Source: Candidatus Kapaibacterium sp. (GTDB lineage: Bacteria; Bacteroidota; Ignavibacteria; Kapaibacteriales; NICIL-2). Taken from it: DNA of 64,000 nt. The position numbers and the translations under genes were made by a program. The DNA is taken from the NCBI GenBank assembly GCA_025055755.1, contig JANWWF010000002.1:124001-188000 (forward strand), given 5' to 3'. Under the pieces are notes generated by a model. That model was not told the DNA's origin, ran no database searches, and was given only the letters and a program-made list of their open reading frames with translations. Below, one piece after another: positions 8,337 to 17,032 of the stretch (position 1 is the stretch's first letter; the number at the start of each line of letters is the position of its first letter).

Positions 8337-8361
8337 GGGAAGTGTTCACATCCCAAAATTA
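8337..8361 (-). promoter_or_regulatory. glmS upstream region: -7 box plus near-palindrome
   Basis: On the minus strand TAATTTTG (8361-8354) matches the TAnnTTTG -7 element and lies 32 bp upstream of the glmS start. Directly after it comes an 18 bp near-palindrome (GGGATGTG-AA-CACTTCCC, 8354-8337) with one arm mismatch, placed where the transcript would begin. It could be an operator or an RNA hairpin. No -33 TTG is visible. Confidence 0.3.
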
Positions 8362-8450
8362 GTATTCGCTCTTCCGTGGTAGAGAAGAGGACACACCAAC
8401 TTTCCAGCCTCGCCTTTGATACAACTGCCGTGCCAGGGATGTAGAGACGT

Positions 8451-10991
8451 TTACTGGAAAATTGGCGTGCTCCGTTTTTCGATGCGGAGATCGCGTAGAA
8501 CGCTGGCAATCGGATTTAGCACCAAGTAGAACCCACTATTGATGCCAACGGGATACCACACAAAGCTCATCGCCCAGCAATGCAACTGTTTGGTGATCCG
8601 AATGTTGATACCGTTCAGGTCGCGGCGGAAAACATCATACGCAAAGCCGGCAGAGACGTTCCACGTTTGAGTAAGCTGCACATTCATTGCGGCCGAAAGA
8701 TTGAACTGTTCAGTTGGCGGCAACGCCTCAAACGGTCGAGAGTAGGAGTACGACACATTGAGCGTAACATCCCAGGGGAAAACAGGAGGTGCCCATCCCG
8801 GAGAGCTCTGCCCCCAGATGTCTGGCGTGCTTTGCTGTGTTTCGAGACGAGCACGAAACCGCTCACCAAGTTGCTCTGCAGTAGTGTCTGCTTGTGATTT
8901 CTGAGAGGGGCGGGATGAAGCCGGCATTATGCCACTTTGATTGAACGAGGTCGAAAAGTTCAACGTAAACGAAGTAATTCGGACTGCACTAAACACACCC
9001 AAGCGCTCTGCACGAAATCGGTTGATAGAGCGATATCCCAGTATTTGCCCCCCTACACCAACAATTGGTGCTTCGTCGTAGAAAGTTGTGCGCATCGAGC
9101 TTGAGAGTGTCAAATTTGCTATTGTAGGAAAACGAAACGTCCAGTTTTGGTCACTCAGACGGAATGAGTCAGCGGCAAAGTTGTACGAGCCACTCACGGA
9201 AAAGCGAAAGAGCTCAATTTTTTGCCCGGTGGTATCGGTGAAACGTTTTGCATCAAAGGCGTTGTCGATCGTGTAGTCCAGTCCAAGTGTTCGCCCTCGG
9301 GGAGCTATTCCGCCTCCATCGAGGGCAAACCGCGAATACTGCACACGCTGCTCGGGGCGGATGCTATCAGCGGGAATGGTGTACCAATCGTAGAAACCGT
9401 GAGAAGGAGCACTAAGGTCCGGCGCGATGCGAAGGGAGATTGTAGGAATCACCGTGTGGCGAATTGCGAGACTTGGGCCCAAAAACAATGGCTTACCGTA
9501 AAGAGTCGTTCGAGCAGATACTCCTGCACTAATTGCGTATTCATTGAACACGCCGTACTCAATTCGATCAACGGTTCTGCCCAGTGCAACGCTCCAGCTA
9601 CGAGTGATTCGGCGAGGATAGGTATTTGCCCTGATACTTAGAGTTGGTGTAATGGCAAAGTAGCCAAGACGAGGATTCACTGTTATCGAGGGGGTATGTT
9701 GCAGAACGCCACTCCACCGGATTGAATCGTAGGGCAGGGGAAGAGTACCGATCTCCCGCGCAAGAAATGCAGAGGCATTAGCGGCATAGCTGATGGTCAG
9801 CGTGGATAGCCAGTGGGAGGAGGGCACAATATCCCGCAGCGGCATAAACGAGGGAACTGTCAGCGATACTGTTGTTCTGTTATCGTGAGCAGCAGTAGTA
9901 ATGCTCTGGTTGCGCAGGTAGTTGAGAGATACACCGATTCCACTTTCAAATGTGTGCGATAGTCCTGCGCTGGAGGTGACATTTCCTAAGATGCGTTGAT
10001 TCAGTGCAAACTGTGTGGCGGCGATGTATCCCTGAGAGAGGAGGTCAATGTTCGCGGTAAAGCTCGTCGCTGGGGAGAACGTATGCTGGTGATTCAAGCG
10101 AAAGCGGTACTGTTGAGAGTACGGCTCGAGCGTCGAAAGACGTACGTTGGCAAACGAGAGAGCAGCTTGACCATTGAATGTGTAGCGGAGGGCATAGTCC
10201 ACCGTCGCGTTGATCTCGTAGCCGCCTTTGGAGTAGTACGTCCCTGCCAGGAGAACGCCTGTGTAATCACTGGCAGCCCAGTAGTAGCCAAGATTGGCAA
10301 GCATAACGCCACGTTGTGCAGAGAATGCCGGCTGTGGCGTCAGAAAGCCTGATTGGCGCCCGCCGCGGTTCGGGAAAACCATGCCAATGGGGAGGTAAAA
10401 GACAGGCACATCCTCAACGACCACTTCGATGTCTTGAAGGAAGACACGGTCGCCGGGGATTACTTTCATTCGGGGAGAGCGAAAGAAGAAGTGAGGATGT
10501 GGAGCATCGCAAGTCGTATAGCATCCTTCGGCGACATACAGAGTCGCGCTGTCGGCTTTATGAATTGCAGCACCAAAGTAAAAGCCGCTTTCGATGCTGG
10601 TTTCGCCCACGGTAACAGTTCCTCTGCCGGTTAGAAAATTGTAGCTCATCTGTTCCCCTGCGTATTGTTTGCCCTGGTCCGAAAACAGAGGAAAATCTCG
10701 GCGCTTGCCAAGGGAATCCCTTGCCCATTGTGCGCGGAGCGATTTAGTTTGAAAATCGATCTCGATAATCCCTGCATCGAGCGCTTGTTGCCGATGGCGG
10801 AGATGTGCTTTGCCATACAAACGCAGCAATCGCACCGGTGGCTCAAAAACCGCGGAATCGCGGGCACGAGCGACGATGATGCTATCTGTCCCAGAGCGGC
10901 GCATGCGTGTGTCCTGCTCTACTCGGAGAGTGTCGGGCTGCTGGGCATAGCAAAGTGTAACTGCTACTAGGGCAGCTGCAAGAAATCGCAT
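8451..10991 (-). CDS. lptD: LPS-assembly outer membrane protein LptD (OstA family)
   Basis: LptD is the outer-membrane barrel that inserts lipopolysaccharide into the outer leaflet. The 846-residue protein has a signal peptide (RFLAAALVAVTLCYAQ). An N-terminal OstA/beta-jellyroll part follows at about residues 45-150 (AHLRHRQQALDAGIIEID). Next comes the characteristic junction with a Cys pair (CYTTCDAPHPHFFFRSP) and VPVFYLPIGMVFPNRGGRQSGFLTP. A long barrel region of alternating aromatic strands fills the rest, ending in ...STPIFQ. The arrangement matches FCB-type LptD proteins. It lies five bases downstream of a DUF4292-like lipoprotein gene and upstream of glmS, all leftward, so the run is devoted to the cell envelope. 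Confidence 0.88.
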   Translation of the reverse strand: MRFLAAALVAVTLCYAQQPDTLRVEQDTRMRRSGTDSIIVARARDSAVFEPPVRLLRLYGKAHLRHRQQALDAGIIEIDFQTKSLRAQWARDSLGKRRDFPLFSDQGKQYAGEQMSYNFLTGRGTVTVGETSIESGFYFGAAIHKADSATLYVAEGCYTTCDAPHPHFFFRSPRMKVIPGDRVFLQDIEVVVEDVPVFYLPIGMVFPNRGGRQSGFLTPQPAFSAQRGVMLANLGYYWAASDYTGVLLAGTYYSKGGYEINATVDYALRYTFNGQAALSFANVRLSTLEPYSQQYRFRLNHQHTFSPATSFTANIDLLSQGYIAATQFALNQRILGNVTSSAGLSHTFESGIGVSLNYLRNQSITTAAHDNRTTVSLTVPSFMPLRDIVPSSHWLSTLTISYAANASAFLAREIGTLPLPYDSIRWSGVLQHTPSITVNPRLGYFAITPTLSIRANTYPRRITRSWSVALGRTVDRIEYGVFNEYAISAGVSARTTLYGKPLFLGPSLAIRHTVIPTISLRIAPDLSAPSHGFYDWYTIPADSIRPEQRVQYSRFALDGGGIAPRGRTLGLDYTIDNAFDAKRFTDTTGQKIELFRFSVSGSYNFAADSFRLSDQNWTFRFPTIANLTLSSSMRTTFYDEAPIVGVGGQILGYRSINRFRAERLGVFSAVRITSFTLNFSTSFNQSGIMPASSRPSQKSQADTTAEQLGERFRARLETQQSTPDIWGQSSPGWAPPVFPWDVTLNVSYSYSRPFEALPPTEQFNLSAAMNVQLTQTWNVSAGFAYDVFRRDLNGINIRITKQLHCWAMSFVWYPVGINSGFYLVLNPIASVLRDLRIEKRSTPIFQ

Positions 10992-10996
10992 CGGTT

Positions 10997-11830
10997 TCAG
11001 TTGAGTGCCCTTGTTCGGACTGTGCGGGGAAGACGGAAGCGAAAGGGTAATTGTACAACCTGTTCCATGACGGTGTCGAGCGTTACACTGAGCTCGATTT
11101 TTCGCTCAGGGGCGATGACACGAATATGTTCAGGATAGCGGCTACTATCCCATTGGCGGTAGTTTGAGTACTCAATTGCAAAAAGGAGCTGATTAGTAGG
11201 GGATTTTCGTTGATATGCAGCTAACTCGCCATCGCTATTGACAAGGGCCAAGTCAACGAAGGCGGAATCCTTGTGCATATACAGTACTGTGCGTTTGTTG
11301 CTGTCCACTGAAACAGGAGCATACGTCGAATCCGGATAGGGCAATTCACATCGTAGGAGAGAAAATAAATCCTCTCGCGAGATGGGGAACGGCAAAATTG
11401 CCTGAAGTGACTTACTGGGCAAGGAAAGAGTTATTGCTTCCATCGCTAATGCATCGAACACAACAAATTCATCGCGAGTGCAATATGTCCGTGCAGCGAC
11501 AATGCCCAAAGGTCCGTACACTGTTCCTGCTAACGAATCCCGTCCTGCCAAATAGAGTTTGAATGTTCCTTCGGTTGTCAATTCATTTGCGCGGACTTCA
11601 AGGTTGCCACTGAGCGCACAGTAAGTGCAAAATGAGCGCTGGATGGGAAGGGAAAACATTGGTGAAGAAGAACGTATGGTGGTCTGTTGGTTTACTTCCT
11701 GGGGTCTTGCTGGAGAAGTAATTACGCTCTTACAACTGAAAACGGTACTAATCAGCAGCGCAACTGGAACAAACAGTCGCAAGAATATGTTCGGCTGCGT
11801 AGTTTGGAATTGGTTTAGTGTCACACGCAT
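10997..11830 (-). CDS. Outer-membrane lipoprotein, DUF4292-like
   Basis: A 277-residue predicted lipoprotein. The ATG at 11830 is chosen because it puts a signal peptide (FLRLFVPVALLISTVFSC) and a lipobox-type Cys near residue 33; the longer ORF-track version would read back through the divergent PTPS gene. The mature part begins with a Ser/Gln-rich linker and then has LSGNLEVRANELTTEGTFKLY, DSLAGTVYGPLGIVAARTYCT and a beta-rich remainder. These resemble Bacteroidetes DUF4292 proteins, which have a LolB/LppX-like fold. It precedes lptD by five bases, so a role in outer-membrane assembly is an inference from context. Only nine bases separate its start from the divergent PTPS start. Confidence 0.6.
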   Translation of the reverse strand: MRVTLNQFQTTQPNIFLRLFVPVALLISTVFSCKSVITSPARPQEVNQQTTIRSSSPMFSLPIQRSFCTYCALSGNLEVRANELTTEGTFKLYLAGRDSLAGTVYGPLGIVAARTYCTRDEFVVFDALAMEAITLSLPSKSLQAILPFPISREDLFSLLRCELPYPDSTYAPVSVDSNKRTVLYMHKDSAFVDLALVNSDGELAAYQRKSPTNQLLFAIEYSNYRQWDSSRYPEHIRVIAPERKIELSVTLDTVMEQVVQLPFRFRLPRTVRTRALN

Positions 11831-11839
11831 AGCAGAGTG

Positions 11840-12298
11840 ATGATATACGTAACCCGTCGTGCGACGTTTTCGGCATCGCATCGCTTGTACAATCCACTGT
11901 TTAGCGACGAAGAAAACGAACGCATCTTTGACAAGTGCAACAATCCGCGAGGGCATGGGCACAATTATGTACTCGAAGTTACGGTGCGAGGAGTCCCTGA
12001 CCCGCAGACAGGATACGTTATTGACTTGAAAGTGTTGCGCGATATTATTGAAGAACACATCATTGCTAAGGTGGACCATAAGCACCTCAACGATGATGTG
12101 GATTTTTTGCGGGGAATTATTCCCACCGCAGAAAACTTAGCATGGGCATTCTGGCAGATTCTTGAACCTATTATTCCGGCAGGGACTTTACACGCAATCC
12201 GTGTGTACGAATCCGAAAACAACTTCGTCGAATACCACGGCGAACCAATGGAGGTGCCCCGCTATCCTGTTGAACAGTTCCAACAGTCAGCCCTATGA
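11840..12298 (+). CDS. 6-pyruvoyl-tetrahydropterin synthase family protein
   Basis: A 152-residue T-fold enzyme acting on dihydroneopterin triphosphate, the product of the next gene. Zinc ligands are His14 (SASHRL), His39 and His41. The catalytic Cys33 is followed by five residues before HGH (CNNPRGHGHNY). That C-x5-HGH spacing is the eukaryotic-type PTPS pattern, whereas QueD enzymes typically have C-x3-HGH. The C-terminal substrate-anchoring Glu occurs in RVYESENNFVEY. So tetrahydrobiopterin-type synthesis is more likely than queuosine synthesis, although the enzyme could serve either. The start is ATG 11840, since the ORF-track GTG three bases earlier only adds one residue. It overlaps folE by ATGA. 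Confidence 0.85.
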   Translation: MIYVTRRATFSASHRLYNPLFSDEENERIFDKCNNPRGHGHNYVLEVTVRGVPDPQTGYVIDLKVLRDIIEEHIIAKVDHKHLNDDVDFLRGIIPTAENLAWAFWQILEPIIPAGTLHAIRVYESENNFVEYHGEPMEVPRYPVEQFQQSAL

Positions 12299-12969
12299 CA
12301 CTAAAACCGACCAATGGGAATGGCTATATAAGCACGCATGGAGAGAAAATTCTCGCATTTGACGCAAACGGAAACGTTCCTTTGACCGACCAGGAACGGC
12401 AAGCAATGATCGATCAACTCGAGCAGAAGTTCGCTGAAGTAATGGACATCCTCCGGATTGATCGAGTCAGTGATCCCAACAGCCGAGAAACGCCACGTCG
12501 TCTTGCCCGCATGTGGGTCAATGAGCTGTTTATCGGACGTTATACGCCACCGCCAGCAGTGACGATTTTTCCCAATCGGAAGAAAGTCAATGAGCTCATC
12601 ATCAGCAAGGGAATCAAGGTAATGTCAGTATGTTCACATCACTGGCAGCCGATCAGCGGAACATGCACAATCGGATACATGCCGGGTGATTACATCATTG
12701 GCTTGAGCAAGCTTACTCGGATTGTTGAGTGGTTCTCTCGTCGCGGGCAAATTCAGGAGGAAATGGGAGAGCAAATAGCCGACTATTTGGAAGAGCTTCT
12801 CCAGCCACGGGCACTTGGAGTGATTATCCAAGCAAAGCACTACTGTATGATTGCTCGAGGTGTTGAAGCTGACCATGAACAGAGCGATATGGTGACCTCA
12901 GTGATGCGGGGAGAATTGCAGCACGACGACAATCTTCGCAATGAGTTTCTGCGACTTGCAATTCCATAG
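12295..12969 (+). CDS. folE: GTP cyclohydrolase I (divergent FolE)
   Basis: GTP cyclohydrolase I opens GTP to dihydroneopterin triphosphate, the common precursor of folate, biopterin and queuosine. The 224-residue protein has the conserved zinc ligands Cys113 and His116 (CSHHWQPISG) and Cys184 (HYCMIARGV), the GLSKLTRIVEWFSRR helix and an ETPRRLARMW motif near residue 65. Two usual signatures are changed: the common CEHH is CSHH here, and the segment before TS reads HEQSDMVTSVMRG. It may therefore belong to a separate FolE subfamily. The ATGA overlap with the PTPS gene indicates coupled synthesis of a pterin. Confidence 0.9.
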   Translation: MTLKPTNGNGYISTHGEKILAFDANGNVPLTDQERQAMIDQLEQKFAEVMDILRIDRVSDPNSRETPRRLARMWVNELFIGRYTPPPAVTIFPNRKKVNELIISKGIKVMSVCSHHWQPISGTCTIGYMPGDYIIGLSKLTRIVEWFSRRGQIQEEMGEQIADYLEELLQPRALGVIIQAKHYCMIARGVEADHEQSDMVTSVMRGELQHDDNLRNEFLRLAIP

Positions 12970-12971
12970 TA

Positions 12972-13598
12972 ATGGCAAGCACAACACTCGAGCAACCATT
13001 TTGGAAAGTTGGTAAGCTGGTAGCAGGGGTGGATGAAGCCGGCCGTGGATGCCTTGCGGGTCCTGTTGTGGCTGCTGCCGTTGTACTCTCCCCTGACTCC
13101 CGGCATTTGTGTCGTCAAGTTCAGGATTCAAAGCAGCTTTCGCCCGCTGCTCGAGAGAAGCTCTACGATGACATTACAAGTCAAGCGCTCGCCTGGGGAG
13201 TTGGAATTGCTGATGTTGCGATGATAGACCGGCAGAATATATTCCGCGCAACCCTTTATGCAATGCAGCAGGCAGTCAATGCGCTGACTGTGAGGGTAGA
13301 TCACGTTTTTGTTGATGGACCCCACCTGCCACCTGATTTTATGGAAGCAACACCTGTGGTAGGTGGCGATGTACGGTCTGCCTCGATCGCGGCAGCATCT
13401 ATTGTTGCAAAGGTTACGCGAGATCGCATAATGATAGCTCTTGCCGCCGAATATCCCCATTTTGGATTTGATCGCCATAAGGGCTATCCTACTGCAGAAC
13501 ACTACCGCTGTTTGGATCGATGGGGACCAACACCAGTGCACCGGAAGAGCTTTCTCGGTAAATGGCATACTCGTACCCGCCAGCAGCAGGCGCTGTAA
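12972..13598 (+). CDS. rnhB: Ribonuclease HII
   Basis: RNase HII removes RNA primers and single ribonucleotides from DNA duplexes. The metal-binding Asp/Glu pair is in VDEAGRGCLAGPVV at about residue 21. The third Asp lies in HVFVDGP, and the C-terminal signature is HFGFDRHKGYPTAEHY. At 208 residues it is the typical single-domain bacterial form. It begins three bases after folE, so it is probably the last gene of that operon before pyrC. Confidence 0.97.
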   Translation: MASTTLEQPFWKVGKLVAGVDEAGRGCLAGPVVAAAVVLSPDSRHLCRQVQDSKQLSPAAREKLYDDITSQALAWGVGIADVAMIDRQNIFRATLYAMQQAVNALTVRVDHVFVDGPHLPPDFMEATPVVGGDVRSASIAAASIVAKVTRDRIMIALAAEYPHFGFDRHKGYPTAEHYRCLDRWGPTPVHRKSFLGKWHTRTRQQQAL

Positions 13599-13630
13599 TT
13601 TGCATAAAAACCTTTTGCGTAGCCATACCC

Positions 13631-14914
13631 ATGGATATACTCTTTGAACGTATCCGTGTCGTTAGTCCCGCAGAGCGCCGCAATCAAGAAGCATATCTAT
13701 GGATCCGCGATGGAGTAATTACCTATTGCCAGATAGAGCCACCACAACATGTGCCCGAACGAACGCATCGTATTAACGCCCGAGGCTGGATTGCAGCCCC
13801 GGGGTTCGTGGATATGCATGTTCATCTCCGTGAACCAGGTCATACTCACAAAGAAACAATTGCTACGGGGACCAGTGCTGCTGCCAATGGAGGATTTACC
13901 GATATTGTCTGCATGCCGAATACAGAACCGCCAATCGACTCGCCTGCTGTGATCGAATATATCCGGCAGCGTGCAAGTGGATTGGTGCAGGTTCACATTT
14001 GCGCTGCAATCTCGGTAGGACGAAAGGGAGAGCTCCTTGCACCTTTACATCAGCTTATCGAAGCAGGAGCAATCATGTTTTCCGATGATGGCTCTTGTGT
14101 ACAGAGTGCAGAACTCATGCGTCGAGCATTTGACTACGTTGCGCCATACGATGCTTTGCTCAGTCAGCATTGTGAGGAGCACTCGATGACGAAGGGCTTC
14201 GACATCAACGAGGGATTAGTTGCGACAAAGCTCGGCTTACGGGGGTATCCCTCGGTTGCAGAAGACATTATTGTCGCGCGGGATATTCTGTTGGCCGAAT
14301 ACTGTGGCAATCGGCGTTACCATGTGTCTCACTTAAGCACTCGTGGGGCAGTCCGCCTGGTGCGACTAGCGAAGTCATGGGGATTGCGAGTAAGTGCGGA
14401 GGTAACACCCCACCACTTTACACTGACCGAGGATGCTGTTGGCGCCTTCAACACGAATGCAAAGATGAATCCGCCACTACGCAGTCGTGCAGACGTGGAG
14501 GCTATTATCGAAGCTCTTGCCGAAGGTACAATTGATGCTATTGCAACCGATCATGCTCCTCATACGCAGGAGGAGAAAAAGCAGTTTTTCTCCGTAGCGC
14601 CAAACGGCATCATTGGATTAGAAACAGCGGTTGGGCTAACCTTCACCAAACTTTACCACGAGCATAAGTTTTCCCTGGAGCGCATTGTGGAACTAATGAG
14701 TGTGGGACCACGGCAAGTTTTAGGTTTACCACAGCCTCGTATTGTGGAGGGGGAGCCCGCTGTTATAACTATTGTTGCAATTGACGAGGAATGGACTGTA
14801 GAGCCGGAGCGTTTCTATACGAATGCTCGGAATACCCCTTTTGGAGGATGGCAATTGAAAGGTAAACCCCGCTACGTGTTCAATCGTGGCATGATGTGGG
14901 AGAGTCAACTGTAG
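13631..14914 (+). CDS. pyrC: Dihydroorotase
   Basis: Dihydroorotase closes the pyrimidine ring in de novo UMP synthesis. This 427-residue class I type enzyme carries the metal-binding motif DMHVHLREPGHTHKE, the loop FSDDGSCVQ, HVSHLST and the ATDHAPHT motif with the catalytic Asp. All residues needed for activity appear present. The ORF track begins upstream at 13562 within rnhB; the ATG at 13631 (MDILFERIRVVSP) is chosen because it aligns with the normal N-terminal beta domain and leaves rnhB intact. The gap to rnhB is 32 bp. Other pyr genes are not in the window. Confidence 0.95.
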   Translation: MDILFERIRVVSPAERRNQEAYLWIRDGVITYCQIEPPQHVPERTHRINARGWIAAPGFVDMHVHLREPGHTHKETIATGTSAAANGGFTDIVCMPNTEPPIDSPAVIEYIRQRASGLVQVHICAAISVGRKGELLAPLHQLIEAGAIMFSDDGSCVQSAELMRRAFDYVAPYDALLSQHCEEHSMTKGFDINEGLVATKLGLRGYPSVAEDIIVARDILLAEYCGNRRYHVSHLSTRGAVRLVRLAKSWGLRVSAEVTPHHFTLTEDAVGAFNTNAKMNPPLRSRADVEAIIEALAEGTIDAIATDHAPHTQEEKKQFFSVAPNGIIGLETAVGLTFTKLYHEHKFSLERIVELMSVGPRQVLGLPQPRIVEGEPAVITIVAIDEEWTVEPERFYTNARNTPFGGWQLKGKPRYVFNRGMMWESQL

Positions 14915-14947
14915 ATCTCCACCATCGGAAGCAAGGAACTGCATCTG

Positions 14948-14955
14948 TAATTTTG
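14948..14955 (+). promoter_or_regulatory. Candidate -7 box (TAnnTTTG) for the cytochrome/ACIII operon
   Basis: TAATTTTG lies 48 bp upstream of the cytochrome c start and 33 bp after the pyrC stop, in the only sizeable gap before the respiratory gene run. It matches the Bacteroidetes -7 consensus. No -33 TTG is seen. Confidence 0.3.
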
Positions 14956-15003
14956 TGCGTTGTAAAGGCAATAACCTGCTCACTAATACCTGAGACAATT
15001 GCT

Positions 15004-15525
15004 ATGCGCGTGCTGAAAAATGTTGTGATGGGTGCCGCGATCTCGTGCATGTTTGTTGCTTGTAATATTCGCGGCTTTTTTATTTCCCAGACTGATGATC
15101 CTGTGTGGCACGGACCGAGCGAAGAGCAAGCCGCTTCAGCAGAGGAGCAGTCGCTGGGAGCAAAGCTTTTCAACAAGAACTGTGCCTCGTGCCATCAAAC
15201 CAGTGGGAAAGGTATCACCGGAAGCATTCCACCTCTTGTTGGTTCGGCGTTGGCAAATAGTGAGGATGTGACGAAACCGATTCGAATCGTACTCCATGGA
15301 TTCCGGGGCGCCATTGTCCGCAATGGGGTCAAGTACAATGGAGTTATGCAGCCATGGCACTCTGTGCTCACCGATGATGAGATTGCTGCCATACTAACGT
15401 ATGTACGCACGAGTTGGGGAAACAATGGCGGAGAAATTAAAGCGGAAGATGTCGCTCGCGTGCGCGAAGCAACGAAGACACGCACAACGCAGTACACTGA
15501 AGCAGAACTGGAACAGCCTCTCTAA
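15004..15525 (+). CDS. Lipoprotein monohaem cytochrome c
   Basis: A 173-residue electron carrier tethered to the membrane. The ATG at 15004 gives a lipoprotein signal (VVMGAAISCMFVAC), with acylation likely at Cys20. Haem binding is at CASCH (residues 60-64), and a distal Met ligand is probably in NGVMQPWH near residue 118. The fold and SLGAKLFNKNC start are those of class I cytochromes c. The charged C-terminal tail (EVARVREATKTRT type) is unassigned. As first gene before ctaB, SCO and the act genes, it is a good candidate for the carrier between alternative complex III and a terminal oxidase. Confidence 0.88.
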   Translation: MRVLKNVVMGAAISCMFVACNIRGFFISQTDDPVWHGPSEEQAASAEEQSLGAKLFNKNCASCHQTSGKGITGSIPPLVGSALANSEDVTKPIRIVLHGFRGAIVRNGVKYNGVMQPWHSVLTDDEIAAILTYVRTSWGNNGGEIKAEDVARVREATKTRTTQYTEAELEQPL

Positions 15526-16445
15526 TGCATCCCAACGCAGTACGCCTGGCATCAACATCGCATGTGCAGAAGGAGCAGAGCGCTCGTACTCTTCCTCTAT
15601 TGCTGGAATTATCAAAGCCAGGCATTACACTCATGGAGGTTGTTACTGCAGTGGTAGGATTCTGGGTGGCACGTCCATGGGAGCATTTCGGCACGGGGGA
15701 ACTGCTCCTACGCTTGGGGGGACTGGCGATAGGTGTCTTATTGCTCGGAGCAAGTGCCGGGGCACTTAATCACTTGGTGGAGCGATCCAATGATGCACGA
15801 ATGCTACGGACTGCACTCCGCCCCCTTGCCTCTGGACGGCTCTCGGTACGGGGTGGAACAGTATTTGCAGTCGCAATGTTTATTGCAGGTAGTGTGGCAC
15901 TTGTAGCTCTTGATTGGATGGTGGCACTGCTGGGTATTGCAACAGTGGTGCTATACATCGCGGTGTACACGCCCCTGAAGACAATATCGCCACTTGCTCT
16001 TTATATCGGGGGGATTCCAGGTGCATTGCCAGTGGTAGGTGGGTGGGTTGCTGGTGGGGGAAGTCTTTTGTCAATAGAAGCATTAGTTCTGGGATTAATT
16101 ATGTTCTGGTGGCAGCTCCCCCATTTTTTAGCCTTAGCAATTATGTATGCCGACGATTACCGCCGGGGTGGCTTTGCTCTATTAGCAGATGGTGCTGCCA
16201 AGCCGTTAGCATGGCACATATTCTTCTATTCGGTGTTGCTGATTGTATCAGCAAGTTGTTGGTCGATTGTTGGGCGAGCAGGTGTTCTTTACACACTTGG
16301 ATGCGTTGTGCTCAGCGTGTTGCTACTGGTGCGTTGCATCGAATTAGTTCGTCAGCCCTCAGCTTCCCAGGGGCGTGCAGTCCTTATGGCAACCTATGTG
16401 TTTTTGATGGGTTTGTTTCTCCTTGCAGCCGTAGATGTCCGATGA
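15525..16445 (+). CDS. ctaB: Protohaem IX farnesyltransferase
   Basis: CtaB/CyoE converts haem B to haem O, needed for haem-copper oxidases. The 306-residue UbiA-family membrane protein carries the two Asp-rich prenyl-diphosphate sites, NHLVERSNDARMLRTALRPL near residue 85 and YADDYRRGGFALL near residue 208, plus PLKTISPLALYIGGIPGALP. It overlaps the cytochrome gene by one base (TAATG), showing translational coupling. The oxidase subunits themselves are not in the window, so the assembly genes have stayed with complex III instead. Confidence 0.95.
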   Translation: MHPNAVRLASTSHVQKEQSARTLPLLLELSKPGITLMEVVTAVVGFWVARPWEHFGTGELLLRLGGLAIGVLLLGASAGALNHLVERSNDARMLRTALRPLASGRLSVRGGTVFAVAMFIAGSVALVALDWMVALLGIATVVLYIAVYTPLKTISPLALYIGGIPGALPVVGGWVAGGGSLLSIEALVLGLIMFWWQLPHFLALAIMYADDYRRGGFALLADGAAKPLAWHIFFYSVLLIVSASCWSIVGRAGVLYTLGCVVLSVLLLVRCIELVRQPSASQGRAVLMATYVFLMGLFLLAAVDVR

Positions 16446-17032
16446 TCGCCCGGTTGCTGACAGTAGCTCGCTTTTTAGCAATCGCTGGTATAGGCATTCT
16501 GGTGGCGTGTCAGCGCGGTGATACACCAGCTTGGGATGAGCTACCAACTATTAAGAAGGCGCCGTCGTTTGCAGTGGTCAACTACGATGGAAAGCTTCTC
16601 TCCAGTGAACAGCTTAAGGGGAAGCCTTGGGTTGCATCCTTTATGTTCGCAACATGTCAAGGGGTGTGTCCCATAATGAACACACATGTTGCAAGGCTTC
16701 AGCAAGAGGTAGGGGATGCTGTTCGCTTTGTGTCTTTCACCGTTGATCCTGAGACAGATAGTCTTCCGGCTCTTGCTCACTATGCCCACCGCTATGGAGC
16801 GCGGCAAGGTATTTGGTTTATTGCACGCACGACCCTCGACTCGGTGCGCATGTTGAGCCGTGATGGCTTTTTACTATCCGATCCCAAAACACCAGACCTG
16901 CATAGTGCTCGACTTGTCTTGGTCGATGAACACGGTATGATCCGTGGCTATTTCAATAGTCTTGATTCAGCCGACATACAAAGGCTTCAACAGCTCCTTG
17001 CTGAGTATGTGCAACGTGTGAGCAAGAAATGA
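16442..17032 (+). CDS. SCO1/SenC/PrrC family copper chaperone
   Basis: SCO proteins deliver copper to the CuA site of cytochrome c oxidase or act as thiol oxidoreductases. The ATG at 16442 overlaps the ctaB stop (ATGA); the ORF-track start lies 528 bp earlier, inside ctaB in another frame. The 196-residue protein has a signal or lipoprotein segment (FLAIAGIGILVACQ). It then has a thioredoxin-like domain with the copper-binding Cys pair CQGVCP and the conserved His in LHSARLVLVDEHG. It points to a CuA- or copper-containing oxidase being assembled by this organism. Confidence 0.93.
   Translation: MIARLLTVARFLAIAGIGILVACQRGDTPAWDELPTIKKAPSFAVVNYDGKLLSSEQLKGKPWVASFMFATCQGVCPIMNTHVARLQQEVGDAVRFVSFTVDPETDSLPALAHYAHRYGARQGIWFIARTTLDSVRMLSRDGFLLSDPKTPDLHSARLVLVDEHGMIRGYFNSLDSADIQRLQQLLAEYVQRVSKK

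Noticed and set aside
11831-12085. N-terminal extension of the DUF4292-like lipoprotein
   Set aside because: It runs antisense through the PTPS gene and would bury the signal peptide.
15106-15122. TGGCACGG... as a second sigma-54 site
   Set aside because: It lies inside the cytochrome c coding region and the -12 half (CGAGC) does not match TTGC.
15914-16441. Long N-terminal extension of the SCO ORF
   Set aside because: It reads through ctaB in another frame; the ATG at 16442 gives a proper signal segment and an ATGA overlap.
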